A stretch of DNA of 23,046 nucleotides from Fodinibius sp051746985 (GCA_051746985.1 JBNJFP010000040.1:1-23046), one strand, 5' to 3'. Positions 1 through 8,610 are shown, counted from the stretch's first letter. Program-made: numbers and translations. Notes: generated by a model from the letters alone, not told the origin.

Positions 1-3000
1 AACCCAGCCGTTATCACTGATCGAACGCCGGATAGTTAGTGATCCATTATTGTAGGTTTGATTAGGGGCTATCAGGCTTTTCCCGGAACTGATAATCAGG
101 TCGCCATTTTCGAGCGTTAAATCACCGTCAATAATAATATCTTCAAAGGTCCGTACGCCTTCGGTATTGTTGATGACGGCATTTTGCATCTGACTAAGAT
201 TGGCAATTTGCTGTTGCTCCAGATCAGGATAATCGGTAAAGTCCTCATCAGTGCGGATGCCAAATACCACCGTTCCATCGCTGGTGTCGATGTTGAGCAG
301 GCTTAAGTCGCCGGTGACAACAAGGGTGTTATTATTTAGGATGAATTGCCCGTCGCCCGATAAATTTCTGAGGTTATCGACGGTAACGTCTGCATCTTGA
401 GCCACTTCAAAGGTGTTTCCCTCATCAATAAACAGTTCGGAGGTGTCAATGAGATCACCATCTGTAACGGTAACATCATTATAAACATTTAAATTTTGAG
501 CAAGAAAACTGGTCGTCGAAATAGTTTGAGGGCTTTCTCCATTTAAATTAATTTGGGATCCGCTTGTACGTGCCAAAAAGCTGTTGAGGCTTATATTACC
601 ACCAATTTCGATGGTGGTTGATTCACCGGCCGTAAAACTTCCTTCGCCTGAAAAATTGCCTCCGATCAATAATTCAGTATTGTCTTCAATATCGAGGTTC
701 CCATCGGCTATAACATTGCCTGATACTTCTATTGCATTTCCTCCAAATAAAGTTAGAGAAACATTTGGCTCTATCTCAAAGCTTCCCATTTCGATATTTA
801 AATCCAGAATAGGTAAGTCGCCTATATCAGGAATAATGACAAAATCATCCTCGGTTGGTACGGTGCCCTGCGACCAGTTCTCGGGGTTCGTCCAGTCTGT
901 TCTGTTTCCAGAGGGCCCTCCGGCGCCGGCAGTCCACGTATTGGGAACAACAATATCAATGGTTCGGGTTTGATTAATATCTGTTGACGGTGAGGTTCCA
1001 AATGAACCGGCAATTTCGACGAATTCGATCTGTGTGGTAGAAATTAAGGTATCTCGATAAATTCCTCGATCATTATCAAAAGAGATGTTTGAGATGCTTG
1101 TTTGTCCGTTGGTAAAGGTGGCGCTGGAATTGCCATCTGGCGATGCGGCATTATCTTCTTCTAATTGGGTTACATCAAGAGACACATTTTCCTGTTGATA
1201 AATCCGGTTTTGGTACTGATCTCTAAGTATGACAGAAATAGCCGATTCGGAACCAGCCTCATTTTGAAGAACAACGGGCGAAGCGTTTATTTGGGATTCG
1301 TCGGGGTCGGGATCATTGGCAAGGATTTCAAACGGTGCGCTGGTGCCAGAAATTTGGTACAGATCGTCGGCATCAGCGGTGATAGTAGCACTGGAATCGG
1401 CTTGCGTAAGCGTAATGGAATGATTTTGAAGGGTCCCGTTTGAAAAAGTAGCTGTGGCCCCTGAGCTGATATTGGAATTTGTACTGAATGTTACAGATCC
1501 ATTAAAAGAATTTACCGTATTTCCGAGATTATCAACGGCGGTAACATCTATGTCAAAGGGTTCGCCCGCTGTTTGAGTTTCGGGATCTCCATTTGTTTCT
1601 GGGAGGTCAAATGTAAAACTGTCAACATCTCCCGCGTCAAAAACGACCGTTGCATCATCACTGATGTCATTGCCATTTACAGTCGCTGTTATAGAGGCGG
1701 ATTCACCTGCTGTTGTCGAAGATGTTAATGTTGCGGTATAGGTACCGTCGCCTTCATCGTTTGCAGTTATCGTGGTGGTTTCTCCATCAAAGGTACCGGC
1801 CGTAGTTGTAAGTTCAACCGTTTCTCCACCTGTCTCAATATTATTTCCAAATTCATCTTTCAGTTGTACCGTGATGTCAGACGTGCTGCTCCCGTCAGCG
1901 GTAATATTAGAGGGATCTGCCGAAACCGTGGATTGGGTTTCATCAACGGTAGTAGATGGAGCAACGTTGAAGGTATTACTGGCTCCCGAAACCTCTTCGC
2001 CTTCATCAGCAAATAGTTCTGTATCTCCGGATGAGGTAATGGCCAGATCGGTATCTGCGCTTGATTCACCGCTCGGAATGGTAACCTCGAAACTATTTTC
2101 AGAAGACCCGTTCTTTTGAATGTCTCCATCCGAAGTAATTGTGACCGTTCGATCATCAGTAAACTCATAGTCACTATCGCTTCCATCTTTGGCCGTAACC
2201 GTAATGTTAAAGGTTGAGCCAGCTACTTGATCTCCAATTTCATCTCCATTGGCGTTTGTAATATCAAACCGTGCCAGTTCATCAGCAGCGATAATGAGAA
2301 ATGATTCGCTGGAAACAGGCGAAGAGATATCATCAAACTCACTGGTAAGTTCTGCAGGTCCTTCTGATGCACTATTAGTAATATTTAGGTTGTCAAAAGT
2401 AGCAATACCATTTTGAGTATTATCAGTAAAAGTACTGCTTTGTTTGAGAAAATCTTCATCGTTTGCTTCTGAAATTGTAACTTCAATGCCATCAGTTGTT
2501 ACGATGTTTCCAAATTCATCAAGTAATTGTATCTCAACCGGTGGCGATATGGTGCTATTTTGGGCGGTATTGCCTGGTTGTTCGATATAGGTTAAGTCGG
2601 AAGCGGAAGCGGGATCTACTGCGATCTCATCGGAAGTAATGGTAGAAAAATCGGGGTTTTCAAACTGGAGCGTAATTGTTTCTGAGACGGTAGCAAAAAG
2701 ATTATCAAATGAGATCTCGCCGTTTGATGATCTTTGGGTTTGCGTACCGGAAAGTGATCCCTCACCTGAACTAATACTTGCGGTTACTTCTGTGGAATTA
2801 TCGGTAGTGACTTTATTTCCAAATTGGTCCTGTAAGAAAATGACGGGTTGAGTCGAAAAATCCTCTCCAGCTGTTGCCGTACTCGAAGGCTGGGTATCAA
2901 TAACCATCTCCTGGGCGCTCCTCGGTAACACAGTGATAGTTTCAGATGAGGTTAGCGATACATCGGGATAATTGGCTTCAATCTGTGCCGAACCTGTTTG

Positions 3001-3795
3001 CTGAGAGGAAAAAGTGGCACTTCTGAGATTCTCTGAAGGGGACAGGGCAGATTGCTGGACGTCTCCAGTGACATTAATTAGGTCCCAATCACCTTCGTCA
3101 TCAAGGGCTACATTTTCTATAAAATTATCTCCTACATCACGAGCAATAGCATAGACAGTAAGAGAATTTCCTGCTATAAGATCTTGACTTGATACAACCT
3201 GACCACTTCCGTCGTCTTCAGTTTCAACGCGGACTTGCGAAATGTCTCCTGCAGCAGTACTTAAATTTCCATAATTAGTATTTGGCCCTGTTGAGCCAGT
3301 ATTAGTAATTTCACCGGTCATTGGTACATCAGTCGTATTGGGTCTTAATTCAAGGCCTTGAATATCAACCCGGCCGGGTCCTTGTCCATTACCATTAGTA
3401 CTACTTTCCGTATCAACATTAAAGGTAACTTCAGATGCGGTAATGCTGCCAAAGGATACTTCCAATTTTGTATTGGCGGCCCCTGTAGGTTCTATAGTGA
3501 TGGTGATATCATCAGCGGTTAAAGCATCATTCCAAACATATCCATTGGGTAACGTTAAGGTAATCGTACCTCCTTCACCTAATTGTCCTGATGCAGTTTC
3601 TCGTATTGTTGGGCCATCTAATGTTGAAAATCCGCCGGTGGCAACCGAATCAATAGAAAGGTCTGTACCGCCCGATGCCCGAATCACGTCTTGAGCAAAG
3701 CTTGAAAAGGGTATCAGAACGAAAAGCATACAAACGCTAACAAGATATAAGCGTAACTTTGTTATGACTGTTGATATGCAAATGTTTTGTTTCAA
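1..3795 (-). CDS. Large secreted surface protein with Ig-like repeats (N-terminal part, truncated by window edge)
   Basis: The reading frame is open without a stop for 1265 codons from 3795 down to base 1, so the C-terminus lies outside the window. Residues 1-35 form a signal peptide (basic KLRLYLV stretch, hydrophobic core, SSFAQD cleavage region). Residues of about 36-160 are a beta-rich domain. Several invasin-type (Big_1-like) Ig modules follow, marked by a repeated D-[EQ]-[FY]-G-N signature near residues 323-327, 426-430, 647-651, 755-759 (DNLGN) and 859-862 (DQYQN). Around 954-980 there is a WTAGAGG...TDWTNPENW motif common at domain borders of secreted FCB-group proteins, and after about 985 a repetitive, possibly beta-helical part. 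The first in-frame start is TTG at 3795; ATG at 3729 would cut off the basic signal region. Residues are Asp/Glu/Thr/Ser rich with almost no Cys. The role (adhesin, S-layer or matrix protein, perhaps type IX secreted) is inference; the sorting domain cannot be seen. Confidence 0.85.
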   Translation of the reverse strand, partial: MKQNICISTVITKLRLYLVSVCMLFVLIPFSSFAQDVIRASGGTDLSIDSVATGGFSTLDGPTIRETASGQLGEGGTITLTLPNGYVWNDALTADDITITIEPTGAANTKLEVSFGSITASEVTFNVDTESSTNGNGQGPGRVDIQGLELRPNTTDVPMTGEITNTGSTGPNTNYGNLSTAAGDISQVRVETEDDGSGQVVSSQDLIAGNSLTVYAIARDVGDNFIENVALDDEGDWDLINVTGDVQQSALSPSENLRSATFSSQQTGSAQIEANYPDVSLTSSETITVLPRSAQEMVIDTQPSSTATAGEDFSTQPVIFLQDQFGNKVTTDNSTEVTASISSGEGSLSGTQTQRSSNGEISFDNLFATVSETITLQFENPDFSTITSDEIAVDPASASDLTYIEQPGNTAQNSTISPPVEIQLLDEFGNIVTTDGIEVTISEANDEDFLKQSSTFTDNTQNGIATFDNLNITNSASEGPAELTSEFDDISSPVSSESFLIIAADELARFDITNANGDEIGDQVAGSTFNITVTAKDGSDSDYEFTDDRTVTITSDGDIQKNGSSENSFEVTIPSGESSADTDLAITSSGDTELFADEGEEVSGASNTFNVAPSTTVDETQSTVSADPSNITADGSSTSDITVQLKDEFGNNIETGGETVELTTTAGTFDGETTTITANDEGDGTYTATLTSSTTAGESASITATVNGNDISDDATVVFDAGDVDSFTFDLPETNGDPETQTAGEPFDIDVTAVDNLGNTVNSFNGSVTFSTNSNISSGATATFSNGTLQNHSITLTQADSSATITADADDLYQISGTSAPFEILANDPDPDESQINASPVVLQNEAGSESAISVILRDQYQNRIYQQENVSLDVTQLEEDNAASPDGNSSATFTNGQTSISNISFDNDRGIYRDTLISTTQIEFVEIAGSFGTSPSTDINQTRTIDIVVPNTWTAGAGGPSGNRTDWTNPENWSQGTVPTEDDFVIIPDIGDLPILDLNIEMGSFEIEPNVSLTLFGGNAIEVSGNVIADGNLDIEDNTELLIGGNFSGEGSFTAGESTTIEIGGNISLNSFLARTSGSQINLNGESPQTISTTSFLAQNLNVYNDVTVTDGDLIDTSELFIDEGNTFEVAQDADVTVDNLRNLSGDGQFILNNNTLVVTGDLSLLNIDTSDGTVVFGIRTDEDFTDYPDLEQQQIANLSQMQNAVINNTEGVRTFEDIIIDGDLTLENGDLIISSGKSLIAPNQTYNNGSLTIRRSISDNGWV

Positions 3796-3824
3796 GCCGT
3801 CGTAATGTAGATGTTGTTCGGTAG

Positions 3825-3832
3825 CAAACCTA
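3825..3832 (-). promoter_or_regulatory. Candidate -7 box (TAGGTTTG) of the surface-protein gene
   Basis: Reading the minus strand, TAGGTTTG matches the Bacteroidota -7 consensus TAnnTTTG exactly. Transcription would begin about 5-8 bases downstream, leaving a short leader before the TTG codon at 3795. A clear -33 TTTG is not present; the nearest candidate is TTTC at suitable distance. No other in-frame start exists between the promoter and 3795, which supports the TTG choice. The motif is short, so chance occurrence is possible. Confidence 0.4.
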
Positions 3833-3961
3833 AAATAGGGAGTACAATAAGAAACCTTGAATTAAAAAGCTTTAAAGATCAGAGTAAAGAGGCTATATTG
3901 TGCTCTATTTGATGCATCTAAATTATAATTTACTAATCATGCTTAACCAGTTCATCTATTC

Positions 3962-4666
3962 ATGAAAGGAATCATCTTAGCAGGCGGTACGGGTTCTCGG
4001 TTGTATCCCCTGACAAAAGTAACCAATAAACACTTGTTACCAGTGGGAGATCAGCCGATGATTTATTATCCCATCCAAAAACTAACTGAAGTAGGTATTG
4101 ATGAAATATTGATTGTCACCGGTACCGAGCACATGGGCGATGTGGTTAATTTGTTGGGTTCTGGTAAGGATTTCGGTTGCCGATTTACTTACAAAGTGCA
4201 GGACGAAGCAGGTGGCATTGCCCAGGCTTTGGGACTGGCCCAAAACTTTGTGGGTGACGACTCGATGACGGTTCTGTTGGGAGACAACATTTTTCAGACT
4301 TCGCTTGAAAAAGCAATGGAGTCTTATCCCGGTAGGGGAGCCCAAATTTTGCTGAAAGAAGTGGATGATCCTGAACGCTTTGGCGTGGCCGAAGTTGAAG
4401 GGGAGAAAATCGTGGGCATCGAAGAAAAACCTGATCAACCTAAAAGCAATTTGGCGGTGACCGGCGTTTACATGTATGATGCCCGGGTCTTTGATTTTAT
4501 TCGGGATCTGGAGCCGTCCGATCGCGGGGAGCTCGAAATTACGGACGTGAATAATCACTATATCCAGGAAAAGGTCATGCGGTTTTCGTTGATGAAAGGA
4601 TGGTGGACCGATGCGGGTACACCAAAATCATATAAACGAGCTAATAAATTTGTGGATTCGGAGTAA
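3962..4666 (+). CDS. rfbA: Glucose-1-phosphate thymidylyltransferase, short type
   Basis: First step of dTDP-L-rhamnose synthesis: joins glucose 1-phosphate and dTTP to give dTDP-glucose in the cytoplasm. The nucleotidyltransferase signature GGTGSRLYPLT lies at residues 8-18, followed by K23 in NKHLLPVGD. Other conserved pieces are LLGDN (105-109), EEKP (154-157), GELEITDVN (189-197) and WWTDAGT (214-220). At 234 residues it belongs to the short RmlA-like class (about 240), lacking the C-terminal extension of the 290-residue enterobacterial enzyme that forms the allosteric dTDP-rhamnose site. The start follows a 166-bp divergent intergenic region without a clear Shine-Dalgarno. It is first in a cluster with rfbD two bases downstream. 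Confidence 0.92.
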   Translation: MKGIILAGGTGSRLYPLTKVTNKHLLPVGDQPMIYYPIQKLTEVGIDEILIVTGTEHMGDVVNLLGSGKDFGCRFTYKVQDEAGGIAQALGLAQNFVGDDSMTVLLGDNIFQTSLEKAMESYPGRGAQILLKEVDDPERFGVAEVEGEKIVGIEEKPDQPKSNLAVTGVYMYDARVFDFIRDLEPSDRGELEITDVNNHYIQEKVMRFSLMKGWWTDAGTPKSYKRANKFVDSE

Positions 4667-4668
4667 TA

Positions 4669-5535
4669 ATGAAGGCATTACTACTTGGAGCATCGGGACA
4701 ATTGGGTAAGGAGTGGCAGCAGATCATTGAAGCAAATTATGCCGATGATATTGAGCTCTTTTCCTATACTTCGTCGGATTTGGATATTACACATTACCGG
4801 GAGATGTCGGATGAATTCCGCTCTCAAAAGCCCGACCTGGTCATTAATTGTGCTGCTTTTACAGATGTTGACGGGGCAGAGGAGCATCGAAAATTGACTC
4901 GGAAAGTAAATACCGAAGCGGTACTGTATCTTGCTGAATTAAGCAAAGAGCTTGATTTCAAACTTATTCATTATTCGACGGACTATGTCTTTCCCGGCAC
5001 CAAGCTAAATCGAAAAGAGTTTCCCGAAGGATATCCTGAAACTTATCCGGCTGATCCGATAAACTGGTACGGTAAGACCAAGTGGGAGGGAGAACAGGCT
5101 ATTCGTCAGACTACCGAAAACCATTTGATTATTCGCGTTTCGTGGCTGTGTGGACAGCATGGGTCAAACTTCGTAAAAACGATGCTCAAACTGGGACAGG
5201 AGCGTGAGGAACTGCAGGTTGTTGATGATCAATGGGGAAGTCCCACTTTTGCTGAGAATGTGGTAAACAATTGCTTGAACTTGCTCAGTCAAGAAGTAAA
5301 CGGGACATTTCATGTCACATCAAAGGGACTGATTACTTGGTATGATTTTGCTCAGGCCATTTTTAAGATCAGTGGCATTGAGGTGAACGTCGAAGCGGTT
5401 GACTCGGATGCGTTTCCCACCAAAGCCAAACGGCCCCATTTCTCAAAGTTAAGTACGAAAAAGGTTCAGAATATAGCAGGTAGTCGGATGGTCGACTGGC
5501 AAGATGGTTTGCAAAAATTGCTAAAACAGTTGTAA
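4669..5535 (+). CDS. rfbD: dTDP-4-dehydrorhamnose reductase
   Basis: Final step of dTDP-L-rhamnose synthesis: NAD(P)H-dependent reduction of dTDP-4-dehydro-L-rhamnose. A short-chain dehydrogenase fold is shown by the Rossmann loop GASGQLG (residues 7-13), STDYVF (103-108) holding the catalytic Thr/Ser, and the YxxxK pair Y134/K138 in WYGKTKW. The length of 288 is normal for the family. The ATG follows the rfbA stop by two bases, so the two are very likely translated from one mRNA. The order A-D-C-B differs from the enterobacterial B-D-A-C order, and the pair is separated from rfbC by 177 bp containing a hairpin. Confidence 0.92.
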   Translation: MKALLLGASGQLGKEWQQIIEANYADDIELFSYTSSDLDITHYREMSDEFRSQKPDLVINCAAFTDVDGAEEHRKLTRKVNTEAVLYLAELSKELDFKLIHYSTDYVFPGTKLNRKEFPEGYPETYPADPINWYGKTKWEGEQAIRQTTENHLIIRVSWLCGQHGSNFVKTMLKLGQEREELQVVDDQWGSPTFAENVVNNCLNLLSQEVNGTFHVTSKGLITWYDFAQAIFKISGIEVNVEAVDSDAFPTKAKRPHFSKLSTKKVQNIAGSRMVDWQDGLQKLLKQL

Positions 5536-5603
5536 GTAAAGTTATTAAGATGCGTTCCGAAGTGGAGCGTCAGATTTCAGGATAGACCTTTTGTATGTTA
5601 ATT

Positions 5604-5634
5604 CCTGATTCCGTTGCTCCGCTGCGGAATCAGG
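5604..5634. repeat. Perfect 10-bp inverted repeat (hairpin) between rfbD and rfbC
   Basis: CCTGATTCCG (5604-5613) pairs perfectly with CGGAATCAGG (5625-5634) across an 11-base GC-rich loop. A related sequence, GGAGCGTCAG followed by ATTTCAGG, lies just upstream at about 5563-5580 and resembles one arm, suggesting a composite repeat. There is no T-run after the stem, so it is a poor intrinsic terminator. It resembles a dispersed intergenic palindrome and may act as an mRNA processing or stabilising element. Confidence 0.6.
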
Positions 5635-5712
5635 TTGCTATTAGTCCATGATAAAGTTCTACCTCCAAATCATTATATTCCTTTTTAAATTTAAATTATT
5701 AGAGATTGATTA

Positions 5713-6258
5713 ATGGAGATTGTAGAAACGAAGATCCCGGATGTATTGCTTTTGAAGCCCAATATTTATCGGGATGATCGGGGATTTTTCCTGGAAACCT
5801 ATCGAGAGGAGCATTTGCAAGACAAAAACATCGATGTCCATTTTGTTCAAGACAACCTGTCGAAATCCCAAAAGAACACCGTGCGGGGATTGCATTATCA
5901 GATTGAGCAGCAGCAGGATAAATTGTTGATGGTGATGCAGGGTACGATCTTGGATGTTGCTGTGGATTTACGAAAAGACTCTCCTACATTTGGTCAGCAT
6001 GTTGCTACCAAGCTTTCAGATGAAAACAAGCATCAAATGTTTATTCCCAAGGGATTTGCCCACGGTTTTTCGGTGCTTTCTGATGAGGCGTTGGTCTATT
6101 ACAAGTGCAGCGACTATTATTATCCGGAAGGGGAACGGGGATTGTATTGGGATGACACCGATTTAGATATTGACTGGAGGGTGACTGATCCGATTATCTC
6201 AGAGAAAGATCAGCATCAGCCGCGACTAAGTGAAATTAAAGAAAAAGACCTTTTTTAA
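5713..6258 (+). CDS. rfbC: dTDP-4-dehydrorhamnose 3,5-epimerase
   Basis: Third step of dTDP-L-rhamnose synthesis: epimerises C3 and C5 of dTDP-4-dehydro-6-deoxyglucose. It is a cupin-fold enzyme. The conserved RGLHYQ motif supplies the catalytic base H61, PKGFAHGF lies at 112-119, and Y129/Y130 in ALVYYKCSDYY provide the conserved tyrosine. The N-terminal RDDRGFFLETY motif is also typical. The length of 181 matches the family. The ATG lies after an A/T-rich stretch without a strong Shine-Dalgarno. It follows the hairpin region and precedes rfbB by 67 bp. Confidence 0.93.
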   Translation: MEIVETKIPDVLLLKPNIYRDDRGFFLETYREEHLQDKNIDVHFVQDNLSKSQKNTVRGLHYQIEQQQDKLLMVMQGTILDVAVDLRKDSPTFGQHVATKLSDENKHQMFIPKGFAHGFSVLSDEALVYYKCSDYYYPEGERGLYWDDTDLDIDWRVTDPIISEKDQHQPRLSEIKEKDLF

Positions 6259-6325
6259 GTATCGAAAAGAATTTTTGTTACAGGTAGAACAGGAGTAAGT
6301 AATTTATTTAAGCTATTAAATTATC

Positions 6326-7327
6326 ATGAATATCTTAGTTACAGGTGGGGCGGGATTTATCGGATCTAATTTGTTGCTTTATCTGCACGAAAAATATCCC
6401 GAAAGTCAGCTGCTGAATATTGATAAGTTAAGCTACGCTTCGGATCTGTCGTATCTTAACGATATTAAAAATTCCAACCGCTACACCTTTAAAAAGCTGG
6501 ATTTGGTAGATCGGGATGCCGTTCGGGATATTATTCGCGGTTATAAGCCCGATGCGGTTTTTCATCTGGCAGCCGAATCGCATGTGGATAATTCGATCAA
6601 GGGCCCAGAGCCGTTTATTAAATCAAATGTGCTGGGAACCTTTAACTTACTGGAGGAGTGCCGCCAGTTGTGGCACGAAGATGAACAACGGTGGCAAAAT
6701 AATCGGTTTTTGCACGTTTCTACCGATGAAGTGTATGGAGAGCTGGGAGAGCAGGGCGCATTTTCTGAGGATTCTCCCTATGCCCCCAATTCTCCGTATT
6801 CGGCTTCCAAAGCAGGCAGCGATTTCATCGTTCGTTCCTATCATCAAACTTACGGGATGAACGTCGTGACCACTAATTGTTCCAATAATTTTGGACCACA
6901 CCAGCACGATGAAAAATTGATTCCTACCGTAATCCGAACGGCGCTAAATCATGATGATATTCCCGTTTATGGCAAGGGAGAAAACGTGCGTGACTGGCTG
7001 TATGTACGTGACCACTGTAGTGCTATTGATTTAGTTTTTAATGATGGAAAATCAGGTGAAACCTATCTTATCGGCGGCGATAATGAATGGAAAAATATCG
7101 ACTTGGTTAAAAAAATATGCGACCTGCTGAATGAGGAGGTAGGGGATGCTCCGGGTAACGATTTCAAAAGTCTGATCACTTTTGTCACAGATCGCCCAGG
7201 GCACGACTTTCGCTATGCGATTGATGCCTCAAAAATAAAGAACGAATTGGGTTGGTCTAAAAAACACTCGTTTGAAGAGCGTCTGAGAGAAACGGTCCAG
7301 TGGTATATCAGGCGTTATAGAAAGTGA
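6326..7327 (+). CDS. rfbB: dTDP-glucose 4,6-dehydratase
   Basis: Second step of the rhamnose pathway: NAD-dependent oxidation, dehydration and reduction of dTDP-glucose to the 4-keto-6-deoxy sugar. An extended SDR fold is shown by TGGAGFIGSN (residues 6-15), by STDEVYGEL (132-140) with catalytic T133/D134/E135, and by the YxxxK pair Y158/K162 in PYSASKAG. The conserved NNFGPHQ, GENVRDWLYV and DRPGHDFRYAID segments follow. The length of 333 is normal. It completes the four-gene pathway here; no glycosyltransferase is adjacent, so the final polysaccharide is unknown. Confidence 0.94.
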   Translation: MNILVTGGAGFIGSNLLLYLHEKYPESQLLNIDKLSYASDLSYLNDIKNSNRYTFKKLDLVDRDAVRDIIRGYKPDAVFHLAAESHVDNSIKGPEPFIKSNVLGTFNLLEECRQLWHEDEQRWQNNRFLHVSTDEVYGELGEQGAFSEDSPYAPNSPYSASKAGSDFIVRSYHQTYGMNVVTTNCSNNFGPHQHDEKLIPTVIRTALNHDDIPVYGKGENVRDWLYVRDHCSAIDLVFNDGKSGETYLIGGDNEWKNIDLVKKICDLLNEEVGDAPGNDFKSLITFVTDRPGHDFRYAIDASKIKNELGWSKKHSFEERLRETVQWYIRRYRK

Positions 7328-7394
7328 AGCACTCTATTTTATAGGTAGAAAAAAATCACACAAAAAAGTTGAAGATCTTGGTTGCTTGATCTAT

Positions 7395-7418
7395 ATTTAA
7401 GATAAAATTATCTTAAAT
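7395..7418. promoter_or_regulatory. Putative Rrf2 operator, copy 1 (upstream of the rrf2 gene)
   Basis: This is a 24-bp inverted repeat with 11-bp perfect arms (ATTTAAGATAA and TTATCTTAAAT) around a central AA. It ends 14 bases before the regulator ATG, a position suited to autorepression. The same sequence recurs at 8066-8089 and 20085-20108 with 20 of 24 positions identical to this copy. AAGAT-type inverted repeats are typical of NsrR/IscR-class Rrf2 sites; assignment to this particular regulator is inference. Confidence 0.7.
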
Positions 7419-7432
7419 CCTATTTAATAAGG

Positions 7433-7885
7433 ATGGTCTTTTCAAAATCATGTGTGTATGGGCTGCGAGCCTCGATTTACCTGGCATCTAAATCCAGGGA
7501 AGAATACGTGTCTATTAAAGATTTAAGTGAAACCTTGGATATTTCATTTCATTTTTTGACAAAAATATTACAACAACTGACAGCTGCAGACATTTTAGAG
7601 TCAATGAAGGGACCAAAGGGCGGAGTACGTTTATCACGGTCGGGAAGTAAAATTATGCTGAAGGAAATAGTATCGGCTATTGATGGATCAGCAATATTTA
7701 CTGAATGTGTGCTTGGATTACCCGGCTGTGGCAGCCAAAAACCTTGTCCGTTGCACGATATGTGGGAGGGTACCCGCGATGAGATTGACAATGTCTTTAC
7801 TCAAACAACACTGTTTGATATGTCAAAAAAAGGTAAAGAAAAGGATTTGAGAATTACCCCGGACGGACAGTTTATCTGGCGATAA
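7433..7885 (+). CDS. Rrf2-family Fe-S transcriptional regulator (NsrR/IscR-like)
   Basis: A cytoplasmic DNA-binding regulator of 150 residues. The N-terminal winged helix (about 1-70) includes CVYGLRASIYLA, an ISFHFLTKILQQL recognition-helix region and the wing GPKGGVRLS. Three cysteines, C92, C99 and C105 (C-x6-C-x5-C in ECVLGLPGCGSQKPC), match the Fe-S ligand pattern of IscR and NsrR; C7 is an extra one. It is followed by the N2O reductase cluster and preceded by a palindrome shared with that cluster and with ric. This suggests control by NO, redox or Fe-S status. NsrR-type function is the best guess from context, but IscR-like or RsrR-like roles cannot be excluded by sequence alone. Confidence 0.88.
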   Translation: MVFSKSCVYGLRASIYLASKSREEYVSIKDLSETLDISFHFLTKILQQLTAADILESMKGPKGGVRLSRSGSKIMLKEIVSAIDGSAIFTECVLGLPGCGSQKPCPLHDMWEGTRDEIDNVFTQTTLFDMSKKGKEKDLRITPDGQFIWR

Positions 7886-7890
7886 AAGTA

Positions 7891-7935
7891 TTGCAATTTT
7901 GCAAAATCGAAAGAATAACACTTGCATGGATGCAA
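7891..7935. repeat. Small palindromes in the leader of the nos cluster
   Basis: Just after the rrf2 stop, ATTTTGCAAAAT (7896-7907) is a perfect 12-base palindrome lying within a TTGCAA direct pair (7891-7904). Fifteen bases further, TTGCATGGATGCAA (7922-7935) has perfect 6-bp arms. These TTGCA-type elements sit 165-210 bp before the cytochrome c start and could be activator sites or a weak transcription end. No consensus I know fits well. Confidence 0.35.
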
Positions 7936-8042
7936 TAAATTGAAATTTACTGTGAATTTATACAAGGAATAACGATCAATTAAACGTTTATGAGGTGCTT
8001 TTTATAGCAGATTATAAATTAAGATCAAGATAAATAGAACTG

Positions 8043-8057
8043 GCACATTTATTGTGC
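8043..8057. promoter_or_regulatory. Candidate activator site GCACA-N5-TGTGC
   Basis: Perfect 5-bp arms GCACA and TGTGC, separated by five A/T bases, lie 8 bp upstream of operator copy 2 and 43 bp before the cytochrome c ATG. The position suits a CRP/FNR-family activator, but the half-sites do not match the standard TTGAT or TGTGA consensus, so the factor is unknown. Confidence 0.3.
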
Positions 8058-8065
8058 AGATTAAT

Positions 8066-8089
8066 ATAAAAGATAAAATACTCTTAAAT
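8066..8089. promoter_or_regulatory. Putative Rrf2 operator, copy 2 (upstream of cytochrome c/nosZ)
   Basis: Identical to operator copy 1 at 20 of 24 positions, with the core AAGATAAAATACTCTT followed by AAAT. It ends 11 bases before the cytochrome c start and would therefore overlap the promoter or leader of the nos cluster. Its presence ties the cluster to the adjacent regulator. Confidence 0.65.
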
Positions 8090-8100
8090 CTATAAGAATA

Positions 8101-8571
8101 ATGAATACTCAAATATCAAAAATTGCCGGATTACTTGTGTTAACAGTGGCCCTGCTTATTGGGTGTGGACAAAGTTCTGATAACGAAAAGGACGCATCAG
8201 ACTCTGAAGAAGAGAAGCAGGAGCTTACTGAATTTGAAGTAGAGCATGGAATTGGTCCAGTAGATGAGGAAATAACAATTGATGAAATTGATCCTGAGTT
8301 GGCTGAAGAAGGGATGCGCATTTTTGATATGAAATGCGGGGCTTGTCATAAAATGGATGAGCGTTATGTAGGCCCGCCATTAGGAGGCATCATGAATGCA
8401 CGGAGCCCGGCCTACGTAATGAATATGATGCTCAATCCCGAAGAAATGCTGGAAAAACATCCTGTTGCAAAGTCACTGGCAACAGAATATCCGACAAGCA
8501 TGACCGATCAGCAATTATCCAGGGAACAAGCAAGAGCAGTCGTAGAATATTTGGCACAAGAATCAGAATAA
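8101..8571 (+). CDS. Lipoprotein monoheme cytochrome c of the nos cluster
   Basis: This is an exported c-type cytochrome of 156 residues, likely the electron donor to NosZ. The signal peptide ends in a lipobox LLIGC with lipidated C22. An acidic Ser/Asp/Glu linker follows (about 25-70), then a class I cytochrome c domain with the heme-binding CGACH (C79, C82, H83). The likely distal ligand is M134 in PTSM, near an AVVEYL C-terminal helix. It lies 39 bp before nosZ on the same strand and under a putative Rrf2 operator. Small cytochromes beside nosZ are usual in clade II clusters. The exact redox partner is inferred from position. Confidence 0.88.
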   Translation: MNTQISKIAGLLVLTVALLIGCGQSSDNEKDASDSEEEKQELTEFEVEHGIGPVDEEITIDEIDPELAEEGMRIFDMKCGACHKMDERYVGPPLGGIMNARSPAYVMNMMLNPEEMLEKHPVAKSLATEYPTSMTDQQLSREQARAVVEYLAQESE

Positions 8572-8610
8572 AAACATCTCAATAATCACTAATCTAAATA
8601 GAGAAATACT

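Noticed and set aside
584..3694. Several plus-strand open frames of 70-130 codons
   Set aside because: They lie antisense to the continuous minus-strand surface-protein frame, have no ribosome sites and low-complexity Ser/Val/Pro composition, so they are shadows.
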